NCBI GenBank assembly: GCA_900545875.1
Contig: URAQ01000039.1
Coordinates: 1-10,520 of the forward strand
Length of the DNA: 10,520 nt
Source: an uncultured Collinsella sp.
GTDB taxonomy: Bacteria > Actinomycetota > Coriobacteriia > Coriobacteriales > Coriobacteriaceae
Direction of reading: 5' to 3'
In this document: in pieces, positions 1 through 6,399 of the stretch
How the letters are laid out: each line of letters begins with the position of its first letter
Numbering within the stretch: the first letter of the stretch is position 1
Made by a program: the position numbers and the translations under genes
The notes under the pieces: generated by a model
What the model saw: only the letters and a program-made list of their open reading frames with translations
Told to the model about the DNA's origin: nothing
The model's database searches: none

Positions 1-260
1 CGGACGAAGCCTTCCGGCTCTTCTTTCCTTAAGTCTGTCTGACTGATGCGCGCAGGGTCCGGAGACCCGTCGCGACGACCGCTTCGCTGCCCGCCCTCTC
101 GTGCGTGACCGCGTCGGTCCAAACAATCTATTTTACCAGTTATTCGCCGATTCAAACCCGAATACAATTGGCTGAAGTCCCGCACGGCGACAGGTTCCCG
201 ACACCGTCCGAAACCCTGTCGGCCCGCGCCGTTTTCGAGTCAAAAATCATGAGGTTGCGC
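1..260. other. Non-coding leader upstream of the amidohydrolase
   Basis: I recognise no gene here. An in-frame open stretch reaches back from the amidohydrolase to a GTG at 105, but its translation up to about 248 has no family character and the real start is better placed at 261. The first 120 bases are GC-rich and include a small hairpin (GGGTC at 55-59, loop CGGA, GACCC at 64-68). The stretch 121-170 is AT-richer and is the likely promoter area. The bases before position 1 are unseen, so the 3' end of an upstream transcript could lie here. Confidence 0.5.
140..168 (+). promoter_or_regulatory. Possible promoter of the amidohydrolase gene
   Basis: TACAAT at 163-168 matches five of six bases of the TATAAT consensus and lies in the only AT-rich part of the leader, about 92 nt before the chosen start. 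The hexamer 17 bp upstream (TTATTC, 140-145) is a poor -35, so this rests on the -10 and base composition only. No operator was recognised. Confidence 0.3.
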
Positions 261-263
261 ATG
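251..263 (+). promoter_or_regulatory. Shine-Dalgarno site deciding the amidohydrolase start
   Basis: GAGG at 251-254 is followed by six bases and then ATG at 261. The ATG at 249, four codons earlier, has no purine-rich site before it and overlaps this one. The site therefore favours 261, which also gives an N-terminus (MTADTLVEARWVIP) typical of the amidohydrolase superfamily. Confidence 0.55.
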
Positions 264-1553
264 ACCGCCGACACGCTCGTCGAGGCCCGCTGGGTCATTC
301 CCGTCATTCCCCGAAACACCGTTCTGGAGAATCACACCGTCGTCTTCTCGGGCGGCCGCATCGCAGACATTCTTCCGACCGAGGCCGCCAGAGTCCGCTA
401 CGCGGGTCTCGAGGCGAAGACGATGCGCCTGCCCGCAGGCGTCGTCATGCCCGGCCTCATCGACACCCACCTGCACTTCTCCGGCAACCTCACCGACGAT
501 GACACCGACTGGGTCATGCAGCCGCTCCTCGAGAAGCAGGCCGTCGCCGTCAAGCAGGCCTACGACTGCCTCACCCACGGCCTCACCACCGTCTGCGAGA
601 TTGGCCGCTTTGGTATCCAGGTCCGCGACTGCATCGACAAGGGCGTCTTCAAGGGCCCGCGCGTTCTGGCTACCGGCCTTGGCTTCTGCCGCGTTGCCGG
701 CCACGGCGACTCCCACCACTGCAGCCAAGAGCTCAACAAGGAATCGCACCCCTGGGGCGACCAGGTCGACGGTCCTTGGGATCTGCGCAAGGCCGTCCGT
801 CGTCGCCTGCGCGAGAACCCCGATGCCATCAAGATCTGGGCTACCGGTGGCGGCATCTGGCGTTGGGACTCCGGCCGCGACCAGCACTATTGCTCCGAGG
901 AGATCCAGGCCGTGGTCGAAGAGGCAAAGATGGTCGGCATCCCCGTGTGGAGCCACTGCTACAACAACCACGCCGCTGCCTACGACTCCGTCCGCTTTGG
1001 CTGCGAGCAGCTGATTCACGGCTTCGACATCGACGAGCGCACCATGGACCTCATGGCCGAGCAGGGCACCTTCTTCACCCCGACGATCGCCTTCCTGCCC
1101 ACCTGGTACGCCACCTATCCGCCCGTCTACGTTCCCGAGCTGCACGACAAGTACGAGGGCACCCTGGTCGAGAAGGAGCTGCAGCGCAACTACGACTGCC
1201 TGCGCGAGGCCAAGAAGCGCGGCGTCGTCATGACGATCGGCTCCGACTCCTTCTCCTTCGTCACCCCGTACGGCACCTGCTCCATCGAGGAGATGTACGA
1301 GTTCGTCGACAAGATCGGCTTCACTCCGGTCGAGACCATCACCTGCGCCACCCTCAACGGTGCCAAGATGTGCCACATCGAGGACGAGACCGGGTCCATC
1401 GAGGCCGGCAAGTGCGCCGACCTGCTGGTCGTCAACGGTGACGTCGCCGCCGACATCCACGTGCTCAACACCGACAACATGGACGTCATCATGAAGGACG
1501 GCTGGATTGTCGAGGGCGGCACCTTCGGCGAGGCAAACAAGTACAGCGCCTAA
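261..1553 (+). CDS. Metal-dependent amidohydrolase (COG1228, prolidase/imidazolonepropionase-like)
   Basis: A 430-aa cytosolic hydrolase of the amidohydrolase superfamily, expected to cleave an amide or peptide-like bond with a binuclear metal centre. The N-terminal beta-sandwich strand (TLVEARWVIP to about residue 36) is followed by the TIM barrel. Visible metal and catalytic residues are H70 and H72 (DTHLH), K191 in DAIKIWATGG (the usual place of the carboxylated lysine), H232 (WSHCYNN), H253 (LIHGFD) and D329 (IGSDS). The C-terminus returns to the small domain (GSIEAGKCADLLVV). The lysine-bridged layout fits COG1228 enzymes such as the Xaa-Pro dipeptidase/Sgx9260 group better than guanine or methylthioadenosine deaminases, although the N-terminus recalls the latter. 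The substrate cannot be told. There is no signal peptide. Codons are strongly C-ending, more than in the downstream kinase genes, which suggests good expression. A hairpin at 1612-1633 probably ends this transcript. Confidence 0.85.
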   Translation: MTADTLVEARWVIPVIPRNTVLENHTVVFSGGRIADILPTEAARVRYAGLEAKTMRLPAGVVMPGLIDTHLHFSGNLTDDDTDWVMQPLLEKQAVAVKQAYDCLTHGLTTVCEIGRFGIQVRDCIDKGVFKGPRVLATGLGFCRVAGHGDSHHCSQELNKESHPWGDQVDGPWDLRKAVRRRLRENPDAIKIWATGGGIWRWDSGRDQHYCSEEIQAVVEEAKMVGIPVWSHCYNNHAAAYDSVRFGCEQLIHGFDIDERTMDLMAEQGTFFTPTIAFLPTWYATYPPVYVPELHDKYEGTLVEKELQRNYDCLREAKKRGVVMTIGSDSFSFVTPYGTCSIEEMYEFVDKIGFTPVETITCATLNGAKMCHIEDETGSIEAGKCADLLVVNGDVAADIHVLNTDNMDVIMKDGWIVEGGTFGEANKYSA

Positions 1554-1556
1554 GCT

Positions 1557-1565
1557 ACCGTTCAT
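1557..1565 (+). promoter_or_regulatory. Possible LytTR-regulator half-site
   Basis: ACCGTTCAT matches at every position the 9-bp half-site published for LytTR DNA-binding domains, as I recall it: (T/A)(A/C)(C/A)GTTN(A/G)(T/G). It lies about 107 nt before the kinase 1 start, just after the amidohydrolase stop. LytTR sites normally occur as direct repeats about 21 bp apart, and I see no convincing second copy at that distance. A 9-bp degenerate match can arise by chance. Confidence 0.2.
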
Positions 1566-1594
1566 CGATGGCTTGATGTAAAACACAGTATTTG

Positions 1595-1609
1595 ATTGCA
1601 TAATGCAAT
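1595..1609. promoter_or_regulatory. 15-bp palindrome overlapping a -10-like box before kinase 1
   Basis: ATTGCAT-A-ATGCAAT is a perfect inverted repeat around one central base. It contains CATAAT (1599-1604), a five-of-six match to the bacterial -10 box and the best promoter candidate for the kinase 1/regulator 1 pair. No good -35 was found at 16-18 bp: TTGATG at 1573-1578 is 20 bp away. A palindrome over a -10 box could be an operator for a dimeric repressor. The AT-rich core could also be coincidence. Confidence 0.35.
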
Positions 1610-1611
1610 GG

Positions 1612-1636
1612 AGAGGGTCGCTTGCGGCCCTCTTTA
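1612..1636 (+). terminator. Hairpin with short U tail: terminator of the amidohydrolase, or kinase 1 leader hairpin
   Basis: AGAGGGTC (1612-1619) pairs with GGCCCTCT (1626-1633) through eight pairs including one G-T wobble, around the loop GCTTGC. The tail TTATT is short for a strong intrinsic terminator. It lies 58 nt after the amidohydrolase stop. However, if the -10-like box at 1599-1604 is used, the hairpin would sit at the very 5' end of the kinase 1 mRNA. Both roles are possible. Confidence 0.55.
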
Positions 1637-1659
1637 TTGCTATGGGGTGCGTCAGTAAG

Positions 1660-1674
1660 AAGGAGATGACAGTG
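1660..1674 (+). promoter_or_regulatory. Strong Shine-Dalgarno setting a GTG start for kinase 1
   Basis: AAGGAG at 1660-1665 has six bases before GTG at 1672-1674. The in-frame ATG at 1666 directly abuts the Shine-Dalgarno and cannot use it. The ATG codons at 1603 and 1642 lie in or beyond the hairpin region and would add a stretch without family character. GTG is therefore chosen. Confidence 0.7.
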
Positions 1675-3057
1675 GATCTCAATAGGCTGATTCTGGGCAA
1701 GAGCTACAACTCTACCAAGGTCTTTCGTACCGCTCAGCATGTGGTTCAAGCCATCTTGCTCGGTATTGTCGTTCCACTGCTTATCCTGCTACTCATCTGG
1801 GATCTAACCGATAATCCCAATCCCGTTCCGGCCGTTGTCGTCATTGCCGGCTTGGTCATGCTGTGCTTCTTCTTCTCGTACGTCTTTGTGGTCCCCGACG
1901 ACCTCACATCGAGCGCAACCGACCGTACGCTCGCCATCGCATCAAAAATATTCGCCTACACGTCGCGCGGCCTTACGCCCGAAGCTGCCCTGGGCGCCTC
2001 TAAGATCATCCTGTCCGAAACTATCGCCTCTGCCATCTGCTTTACCGACGGCAGGCAGGTGTTGGCGAGCTGGGGCGAGGACTCGGCAAAATGCCCCGCG
2101 GGCACCCCGGTGGTACTGCGGACTACGCTCAACGTGATCAACAGCGGTGAGCAGAGCGTGTTTTCGCGTGACGCCTCCAATGAGACGGGCGGCTATTTTC
2201 CCCGCCTGCGCGCCGGCATTGTCGCGCCGCTTACCGTGCGCGGGCATTGCGTGGGCACGCTCGAGCTGTATTACCCCCGCCTGAGCAGCATCGATATGCG
2301 CCAGACGGCGCTTGCCTCGGGCTTTGCCGACCTCATTTCCACGCAGCTTGCAAGCTTTGAGCTCGAGCGCCAGGACGAGCTTACGGCCCGCGTGGAGCTG
2401 CGCGCCTTGCAATCGCAGGTCGATCCTCATTTTCTATTCAATACCATCAGCACCATCGTGTCGCTCGTACGTACCGAGCCGGACAAGGCCAGGTCGCTGC
2501 TGATCGACTTTTCCAACTACTACCGTCAGACGCTTTCTGATTCCGATACCCTCACAACGCTCGAGCACGAGGTGGAGCAGGGCACTCGCTATATCAATCT
2601 TATGCAGGCTCGTTATGGCGACGGCCGTCTGCGCGTCTCGGTCGATATCGACTTTGAGGTGCGCGATTGCATGGTGCCGCCGTTTATCTTGCAGCCGTTG
2701 CTCGAAAACTGCATCAAGCACGCGCAGCGCGAGACCGAGCCGCTTTCTATTCATGTTAGGGCTTTCGAGACCGATGACGGTTTGGAGATCATCGTCGAGG
2801 ACGATGGCATCGGTATGAGCGAAGAGGTCTGCGCGCATCTGTTTGAGCAGCATCGCCGAGAGGAGCCCGAGAGCATTACCGCCGACGGCTCCGTCAAGCG
2901 AGGTTGCGGCCTGGCGCTCTTCAACGTGCTTCAGCGCATCCATTTCTTTTACGGAGAAGATTCCGGCATGCGCGTGAAGTCCCAGGAGGGCGTGGGAACG
3001 CAGGTCATCGTCGAGCTGAACGGCGAGCCGCATGAGCCGGCACCGTTGACGGCGTAG
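1672..3057 (+). CDS. LytS-like sensor histidine kinase (pair 1)
   Basis: A 461-aa membrane sensor kinase that should autophosphorylate and pass phosphate to the LytTR regulator encoded 38 nt downstream. Two hydrophobic helices (about residues 22-45 and 52-74) form a short membrane anchor. Residues about 85-230 form a GAF-like cytoplasmic region (AGIVAPLTVRGHCVGTLELYY). The His_kinase domain carries the phospho-accepting H253 in DPHFLFNTIS. The HATPase part has the N box (LLENCIKHA, N346), the G1 box (DDGIGM, 377-382) and the G2 glycines (GCGLALFNV, 411-419). The HFLFN motif marks the LytS/YehU family, but classical members have a longer 5TM-LYT sensor with about five or six helices, which is absent here. 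The signal is unknown. It is closely related to the kinase at 7584-8927. The start is GTG, chosen from its Shine-Dalgarno site. Confidence 0.9.
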   Translation: MDLNRLILGKSYNSTKVFRTAQHVVQAILLGIVVPLLILLLIWDLTDNPNPVPAVVVIAGLVMLCFFFSYVFVVPDDLTSSATDRTLAIASKIFAYTSRGLTPEAALGASKIILSETIASAICFTDGRQVLASWGEDSAKCPAGTPVVLRTTLNVINSGEQSVFSRDASNETGGYFPRLRAGIVAPLTVRGHCVGTLELYYPRLSSIDMRQTALASGFADLISTQLASFELERQDELTARVELRALQSQVDPHFLFNTISTIVSLVRTEPDKARSLLIDFSNYYRQTLSDSDTLTTLEHEVEQGTRYINLMQARYGDGRLRVSVDIDFEVRDCMVPPFILQPLLENCIKHAQRETEPLSIHVRAFETDDGLEIIVEDDGIGMSEEVCAHLFEQHRREEPESITADGSVKRGCGLALFNVLQRIHFFYGEDSGMRVKSQEGVGTQVIVELNGEPHEPAPLTA

Positions 3058-3095
3058 CACGCGGTTGGATTGAGAGAAAAAGAGGGGAAGCACAT

Positions 3096-3830
3096 ATGTC
3101 CGAAGGCTGGAACATCTTGGTGGTTGATGACGAGCCTCCCATTAGGGCTGAGCTACGCTATCTGTTGGAAAAGGATACGCGTGTGGGTCAGATTGCCGAG
3201 GCGGGCAATGTCACCGAAGCCGTGGAGTCGATTCTGTCGAACAAGCCCGACGTGTTGTTTTTAGACATTACCATGCCCGGTCGCTCGGGAATTGAGCTTG
3301 CCGAGACGCTGCAGAACCTAAAGACGCCGCCGGTGGTTGTGTTTGTGACGGCGTTTGCCGAGTTTGCCGCCGATGCGTATAACCTCGATGCGGTCGATTA
3401 CATCGTCAAACCGGTCGAGGATGCCCGTCTGTCAAAGGCGCTCGACAAGATCGAGGCCGCCCTGGGCGCCCGCCGCGTCGTCCATGCTCCGCGCCAGCCT
3501 TTGCGCCTGACGGTGGATCGTGGGGGTAAAAAGGTGTTCATTCCCGTGGCGGATGTCTGCTACTTTGAGGCGCGCGCCGATTTTTGCAACGCCGTCTGCG
3601 CCGAGGGAACATATCTGATTAACGAGTCGATTTCATCGCTCGAGCGGCGCTTGGCCTCCGAGGGCTTTATCCGTGTCCACCGCAGCTATCTGGTCAATTT
3701 GGAAGACGTGCACAATGTCGAGATTGGTTCCACGGGTCTTATGGAGCTCAGGCTCGATCGCGTAACCTCGACGGTGCCCGTGTCCCGTCGTCGTGCTGCC
3801 GAGGTTAAGGCGCACCTGGGGCTTGCGTAA
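3096..3830 (+). CDS. LytTR-family response regulator (pair 1)
   Basis: A 244-aa transcription regulator. The N-terminal receiver (about 5-120) has the acidic pair D11/D12 (VVDDE), phospho-acceptor D57 (FLDITMPG), T85 (VTAF) and K105 (YIVKPVED). The C-terminal LytTR DNA-binding domain (about 135-241) shows the family marks FIRVHRSYLVNL (191-202) and VPVSRRR (227-233). Members of this family bind direct repeats in promoters and usually act with a LytS kinase, here the gene 38 nt upstream and probably in the same mRNA. A GAGGGG site (3082-3087) stands eight bases before the ATG. All residues needed for phosphorylation are present. Its target is unknown; neighbouring genes are natural candidates. 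It is paralogous to the regulator at 9000-9716. Confidence 0.92.
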   Translation: MSEGWNILVVDDEPPIRAELRYLLEKDTRVGQIAEAGNVTEAVESILSNKPDVLFLDITMPGRSGIELAETLQNLKTPPVVVFVTAFAEFAADAYNLDAVDYIVKPVEDARLSKALDKIEAALGARRVVHAPRQPLRLTVDRGGKKVFIPVADVCYFEARADFCNAVCAEGTYLINESISSLERRLASEGFIRVHRSYLVNLEDVHNVEIGSTGLMELRLDRVTSTVPVSRRRAAEVKAHLGLA

Positions 3831-3863
3831 GAGGCTTGCGTGCCGTCGTTTACCATCGCAGGT

Positions 3864-3890
3864 TTGGCATGGGCGCGCGGTGGGCATAAT
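3864..3890 (+). promoter_or_regulatory. Candidate promoter of the phospholipase-family gene
   Basis: TTGGCA (3864-3869, five of six to TTGACA) is followed after 15 bp by CATAAT (3885-3890, five of six to TATAAT), 32 nt before the ATG. The spacer is about 2 bp shorter than ideal. No terminator was seen between regulator 1 and this gene, so read-through from pair 1 is also possible. Confidence 0.4.
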
Positions 3891-3922
3891 GGGTGGCATC
3901 GAATGAAATCGAAAGGATCATT

Positions 3923-4867
3923 ATGCCCGCGCTTATCACCCATCATCTGTTTGGCGAGGAAAGCATCGACCGTCTTCCACAGGGCGTCATCACGTCCGAT
4001 GAAGAGCGCATTGCCTTTATCTTGGGCAACCAAGGCCCCGACCCGTTTTTCTTTCACATTCTGACACCGCGTGTTTCCGACTGCACGCTGCTGGCGCAGG
4101 TCATGCATCGGTCGCGCATGTCTCGCCAGTTCGCGTGCCTGCGCGACGGCGTGTCGCATCTGCTGCCGCGCGACGCCAGCTTGGGTCGTGCCTTTGCGCT
4201 GGGCCTGCTGTCTCATTACGTGCTCGACCGCAACGCCCATCCCTTTGTCTATGAGCAGCAGTTTGGCATCGTGGAGTCCGATTCAGAGCTTGAGGATTCG
4301 AGCAGTCAGGTCCATGCCGTGATCGAGAGCGACCTGGATGTACTGATGCTGCAGCTTAAACGCGCCGGCGCTACGGTCGACGATTACCCGCCGGCGGGCG
4401 AGATCGTCACCACCGATCGCATCAATCGCGTGGCCGGCGTGCTGATGAGCTATGTTGCCGGACGCGTGTACGGCATTGACATTCCGGCGGGGGAGTACGG
4501 TGCCGCCGTTGCCAATATGCAGCGACTTTACCGCGCGATTGAGCCGGCCGGCTCCGTAAAGACGCGCGCGATCTCGCTGGTTGAGGGCTTGGTGCACGAC
4601 TACTCGCTGCTCGACGGCCTTGCCCATCGCGTGACGACGGAGCTGCCCGAGCGCACCGGTAACCTGGGCCATCTGACATGGAAGAATCCCTTTACCGACG
4701 AGGTCTCGAACGAGAGTTTCCCCGAGGTCTTTGATCGCGCGCTGGTCGATTACGAGTGCACGGTCGCACGTTTTATCGAGACCGGTGACATGGATGCCGT
4801 GACCAGTCACGTCAACTACAGCGGTCGCGTGCTCGAAGCCGATGAGGAGTTCGACCGCGAGGAATAG
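3923..4867 (+). CDS. Zinc-dependent phospholipase C family protein
   Basis: A 314-aa, mostly helical protein related to zinc-dependent phospholipase C (Pfam Zn_dep_PLPC), whose studied members hydrolyse phospholipids with three zinc ions. The family signature begins at the N-terminus (MPALITHHLFG, H7/H8) and continues with GNQGPDPFFFH (36-45, D40), then GLLSHYVLDRNAHPF (94-108, with H98, D102 and H106) and HAVIE (H131, E135). These His/Asp/Glu residues are the expected zinc ligands. The C-terminal third (about 215-314) is less clear. Unlike secreted toxins of this family it has no signal peptide, so it is probably cytosolic and may act on another phospho-ester or inner-leaflet lipid. The start is supported by AAAGGA at 3912-3917. 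It sits alone, 92 nt after regulator 1 and 101 nt before the permease. Family is fairly sure; substrate unknown. Confidence 0.8.
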   Translation: MPALITHHLFGEESIDRLPQGVITSDEERIAFILGNQGPDPFFFHILTPRVSDCTLLAQVMHRSRMSRQFACLRDGVSHLLPRDASLGRAFALGLLSHYVLDRNAHPFVYEQQFGIVESDSELEDSSSQVHAVIESDLDVLMLQLKRAGATVDDYPPAGEIVTTDRINRVAGVLMSYVAGRVYGIDIPAGEYGAAVANMQRLYRAIEPAGSVKTRAISLVEGLVHDYSLLDGLAHRVTTELPERTGNLGHLTWKNPFTDEVSNESFPEVFDRALVDYECTVARFIETGDMDAVTSHVNYSGRVLEADEEFDREE

Positions 4868-4886
4868 GGCTCGTGCGTGCCCCTTT
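4867..4886 (+). terminator. Weak terminator-like hairpin after the phospholipase-family gene
   Basis: GGGC at 4867-4870, overlapping the last base of the stop codon, can pair with GCCC at 4879-4882 around an 8-nt loop, followed by CTTT. The stem is short and the T run is only three bases, so termination would be weak at best. Confidence 0.2.
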
Positions 4887-4908
4887 GCCGAATCCTTACC
4901 GGCGGTTC

Positions 4909-4927
4909 TGGACAATTGGGGTACGAT
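4909..4927 (+). promoter_or_regulatory. Candidate promoter region of the permease
   Basis: TACGAT at 4922-4927 (four of six to TATAAT), preceded by GGGG, lies 41 nt before the permease ATG. A TTGACA-like hexamer (TGGACA, 4909-4914) lies only 7 bp upstream of it, too close for a normal sigma-70 promoter. The box resembles the one before the glycosyltransferase (GGGTATGATGG at 6318-6328). Confidence 0.3.
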
Positions 4928-4968
4928 GAACTAACTGCATATCGGGCAAATACGAAGGGTCCCTGTCC

Positions 4969-6228
4969 ATGAAATACACCAAGCTCGAGCGTAACTGGGT
5001 TATGTACGATGTGGGCAATTCGGCCCTCGTGCTGCTCAATACCTCGGTGGTGCCCATTTACTTTAACGCCATCAATACCGGCGCTTCCTCGGCCGACCTG
5101 GTGGTCGCTTGGGGCAATGCGCAGACGATCGCCTCGCTGGTCATCGCCATGCTCATGCCCGTTCTGGGCGCGCTTGCCGACTACGCCGGCAACAAGATCA
5201 AGTTCTTCTTGGGCTTCTTCCTCACGGGCCTGGTGCTTTGCTTGGCGCAGGCTATCCCAATGTCCGCCATGGCATTTTTGACCGTGTACGTGCTGTGCAC
5301 CATCGGCCTTAACTCTTCTATGACGTTCTACGACGCCATGCTGCCCGACATTACCACCGACGAGCGCATGGACGCCGTGTCCAGCTCGGGCTATGCCTGG
5401 GGCTACATCGGTTCCACCGTGCCGTTCGTCATCTGCCTGGCGCTCATCATGGGCGGCCCCGCTCTTGGCGTCCCCACCATGCTGGCAACGCGTCTGTCGT
5501 TTATCATCACTGGTGCCTGGTGGCTCATCTTTACTCTGCCGCTCATTCGCACCTATAAGCAAAAGTACGGTCGCGAGCGCGGTCCCGAGGACACCATCGG
5601 CCACATCGTGGGCGGTGTGTTCTCCGAGGTCGGACACACCATGCGCGAGATCGCCCACAACAAGACCGTGCTGGTCTACATGATCGCGTTCTTCTTCTAT
5701 ATCGACGGTGTGCACACGGTCATTTCCATGGCAACCAGCTACGGATCGGCCTTGGGCATCGATTCGACCCAGTTGGTCCTGGCGCTGCTCGTCACGCAGT
5801 TCGTGGCCTTTCCGTCCGCCATCATCTACGGCAAGCTCGCCGGCCGCGTGGGCACGCTCAACATGATCTTGGTGGCAGTCGCCGCCTATATGGGCATTGT
5901 GCTGTTCGCCGCGTTCTTCCTAAAGACCGCCTTTGAGTTTTGGGTGCTTGCCATTATGGTCGGCCTGTTCCAGGGCGGCGTGCAGGCGCTCAGCCGTAGC
6001 TACTTTGGCCGCATTATCCCCAAGGAAAAATCCAACGAGTACTACGGCTTCTTTGACATCTTTGGTCGTTATGCAAGCGTTATGGGCACCTTCCTGGTGT
6101 CGGTCGTCACCTCGCTGACCGGCAACCCGTCGCTGGGCGTCCTTTCCATTGGCGTGCTGCTGGTCGTTGGCTTTATGCTGCTGGTCCGCCTGTCCCGCAT
6201 GACTCGGGCGGCAGAGCATGCCGCATAG
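4969..6228 (+). CDS. MFS permease of the UMF1 (Atg22-like) family
   Basis: A 419-aa polytopic membrane transporter with about 12 hydrophobic helices in two halves, separated by a charged loop near residues 195-225 (YKQKYGRERGPED). Family marks are YDVGNSAL near the N-terminus (the UMF1 YDxxNSA pattern), FYDAMLPDI after helix 4, YIDGVHTVISMA at the start of the second half, and GGVQALSRSYFGRIIPKEKS followed by the NEYYGFFDIFGRYA stretch. The last stretch is the clearest UMF1 hallmark. Bacterial members are poorly characterised; yeast Atg22 exports amino acids from the vacuole, so a small-molecule efflux or uptake role is plausible but unproved. It lies between the phospholipase-family gene and the glycosyltransferase, each with its own candidate promoter, so it is probably a separate transcript. 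A GAAGG site (4954-4958) is about ten bases before the ATG. Confidence 0.88.
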   Translation: MKYTKLERNWVMYDVGNSALVLLNTSVVPIYFNAINTGASSADLVVAWGNAQTIASLVIAMLMPVLGALADYAGNKIKFFLGFFLTGLVLCLAQAIPMSAMAFLTVYVLCTIGLNSSMTFYDAMLPDITTDERMDAVSSSGYAWGYIGSTVPFVICLALIMGGPALGVPTMLATRLSFIITGAWWLIFTLPLIRTYKQKYGRERGPEDTIGHIVGGVFSEVGHTMREIAHNKTVLVYMIAFFFYIDGVHTVISMATSYGSALGIDSTQLVLALLVTQFVAFPSAIIYGKLAGRVGTLNMILVAVAAYMGIVLFAAFFLKTAFEFWVLAIMVGLFQGGVQALSRSYFGRIIPKEKSNEYYGFFDIFGRYASVMGTFLVSVVTSLTGNPSLGVLSIGVLLVVGFMLLVRLSRMTRAAEHAA

Positions 6229-6317
6229 GAGCGAGCGGCTATTGTGCCTGTCCACGGTACTCTTTTGGGGTTATCCGCAATAAACATTGCGACTTGCGAG
6301 CAATGATTTGCCCAAGT

Positions 6318-6328
6318 GGGTATGATGG
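6318..6328 (+). promoter_or_regulatory. -10-like box ahead of the glycosyltransferase/kinase 2 operon
   Basis: GGGTATGATGG contains TATGAT (6321-6326), five of six to TATAAT. No good -35 is found at 16-18 bp; TTGCGA at 6294-6299 is 21 bp away and TTGCCC at 6308-6313 is 7 bp away. Transcription from here would begin around 6332-6335, just ahead of the terminator hairpin at 6343-6378. Confidence 0.4.
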
Positions 6329-6342
6329 AATCAGCTAGGTCG

Positions 6343-6378
6343 CGGGGCGTCGCCTGTGTTTGGCGGCGTCCCGTTTTT
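6343..6378 (+). terminator. Strong intrinsic terminator, possibly an attenuator in the glycosyltransferase leader
   Basis: CGGGGCGTCGCC (6343-6354) pairs with GGCGGCGTCCCG (6362-6373) over 12 bp with two G-T wobbles, loop TGTGTTT, followed by five T. It lies 115 nt after the permease stop, so it may simply end that transcript. It also lies downstream of the -10-like box at 6321-6326 and only 21 nt before the glycosyltransferase ATG. It would therefore have to be read through, or the promoter lies elsewhere, for that operon to be expressed. Confidence 0.8.
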
Positions 6379-6399
6379 GTGTTGCAGGGAGGGTAAGGC

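Noticed and set aside
55-68. GGGTC-CGGA-GACCC hairpin as a terminator
   Set aside because: The stem is only 5 bp and is followed by GC-rich sequence with no T run.
105-260. Extension of the amidohydrolase to the upstream GTG at 105
   Set aside because: The added 52 residues have no homology-like character, the GTG has no Shine-Dalgarno, and it would place the promoter-like AT-rich stretch inside the gene.
1603-1671. ATG starts at 1603, 1642 and 1666 for kinase 1
   Set aside because: The first two lie in or next to the hairpin region and lack a Shine-Dalgarno; the third touches the Shine-Dalgarno. GTG at 1672 has ideal spacing.
240-1700. A 486-codon open frame on the minus strand opposite the amidohydrolase
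   Set aside because: Its translation is repetitive Ala/Val/Gly/Asp without family motifs and mirrors the strong C-ending codons of the real gene; it also runs through the hairpin and into the kinase 1 gene. It is a high-GC shadow.
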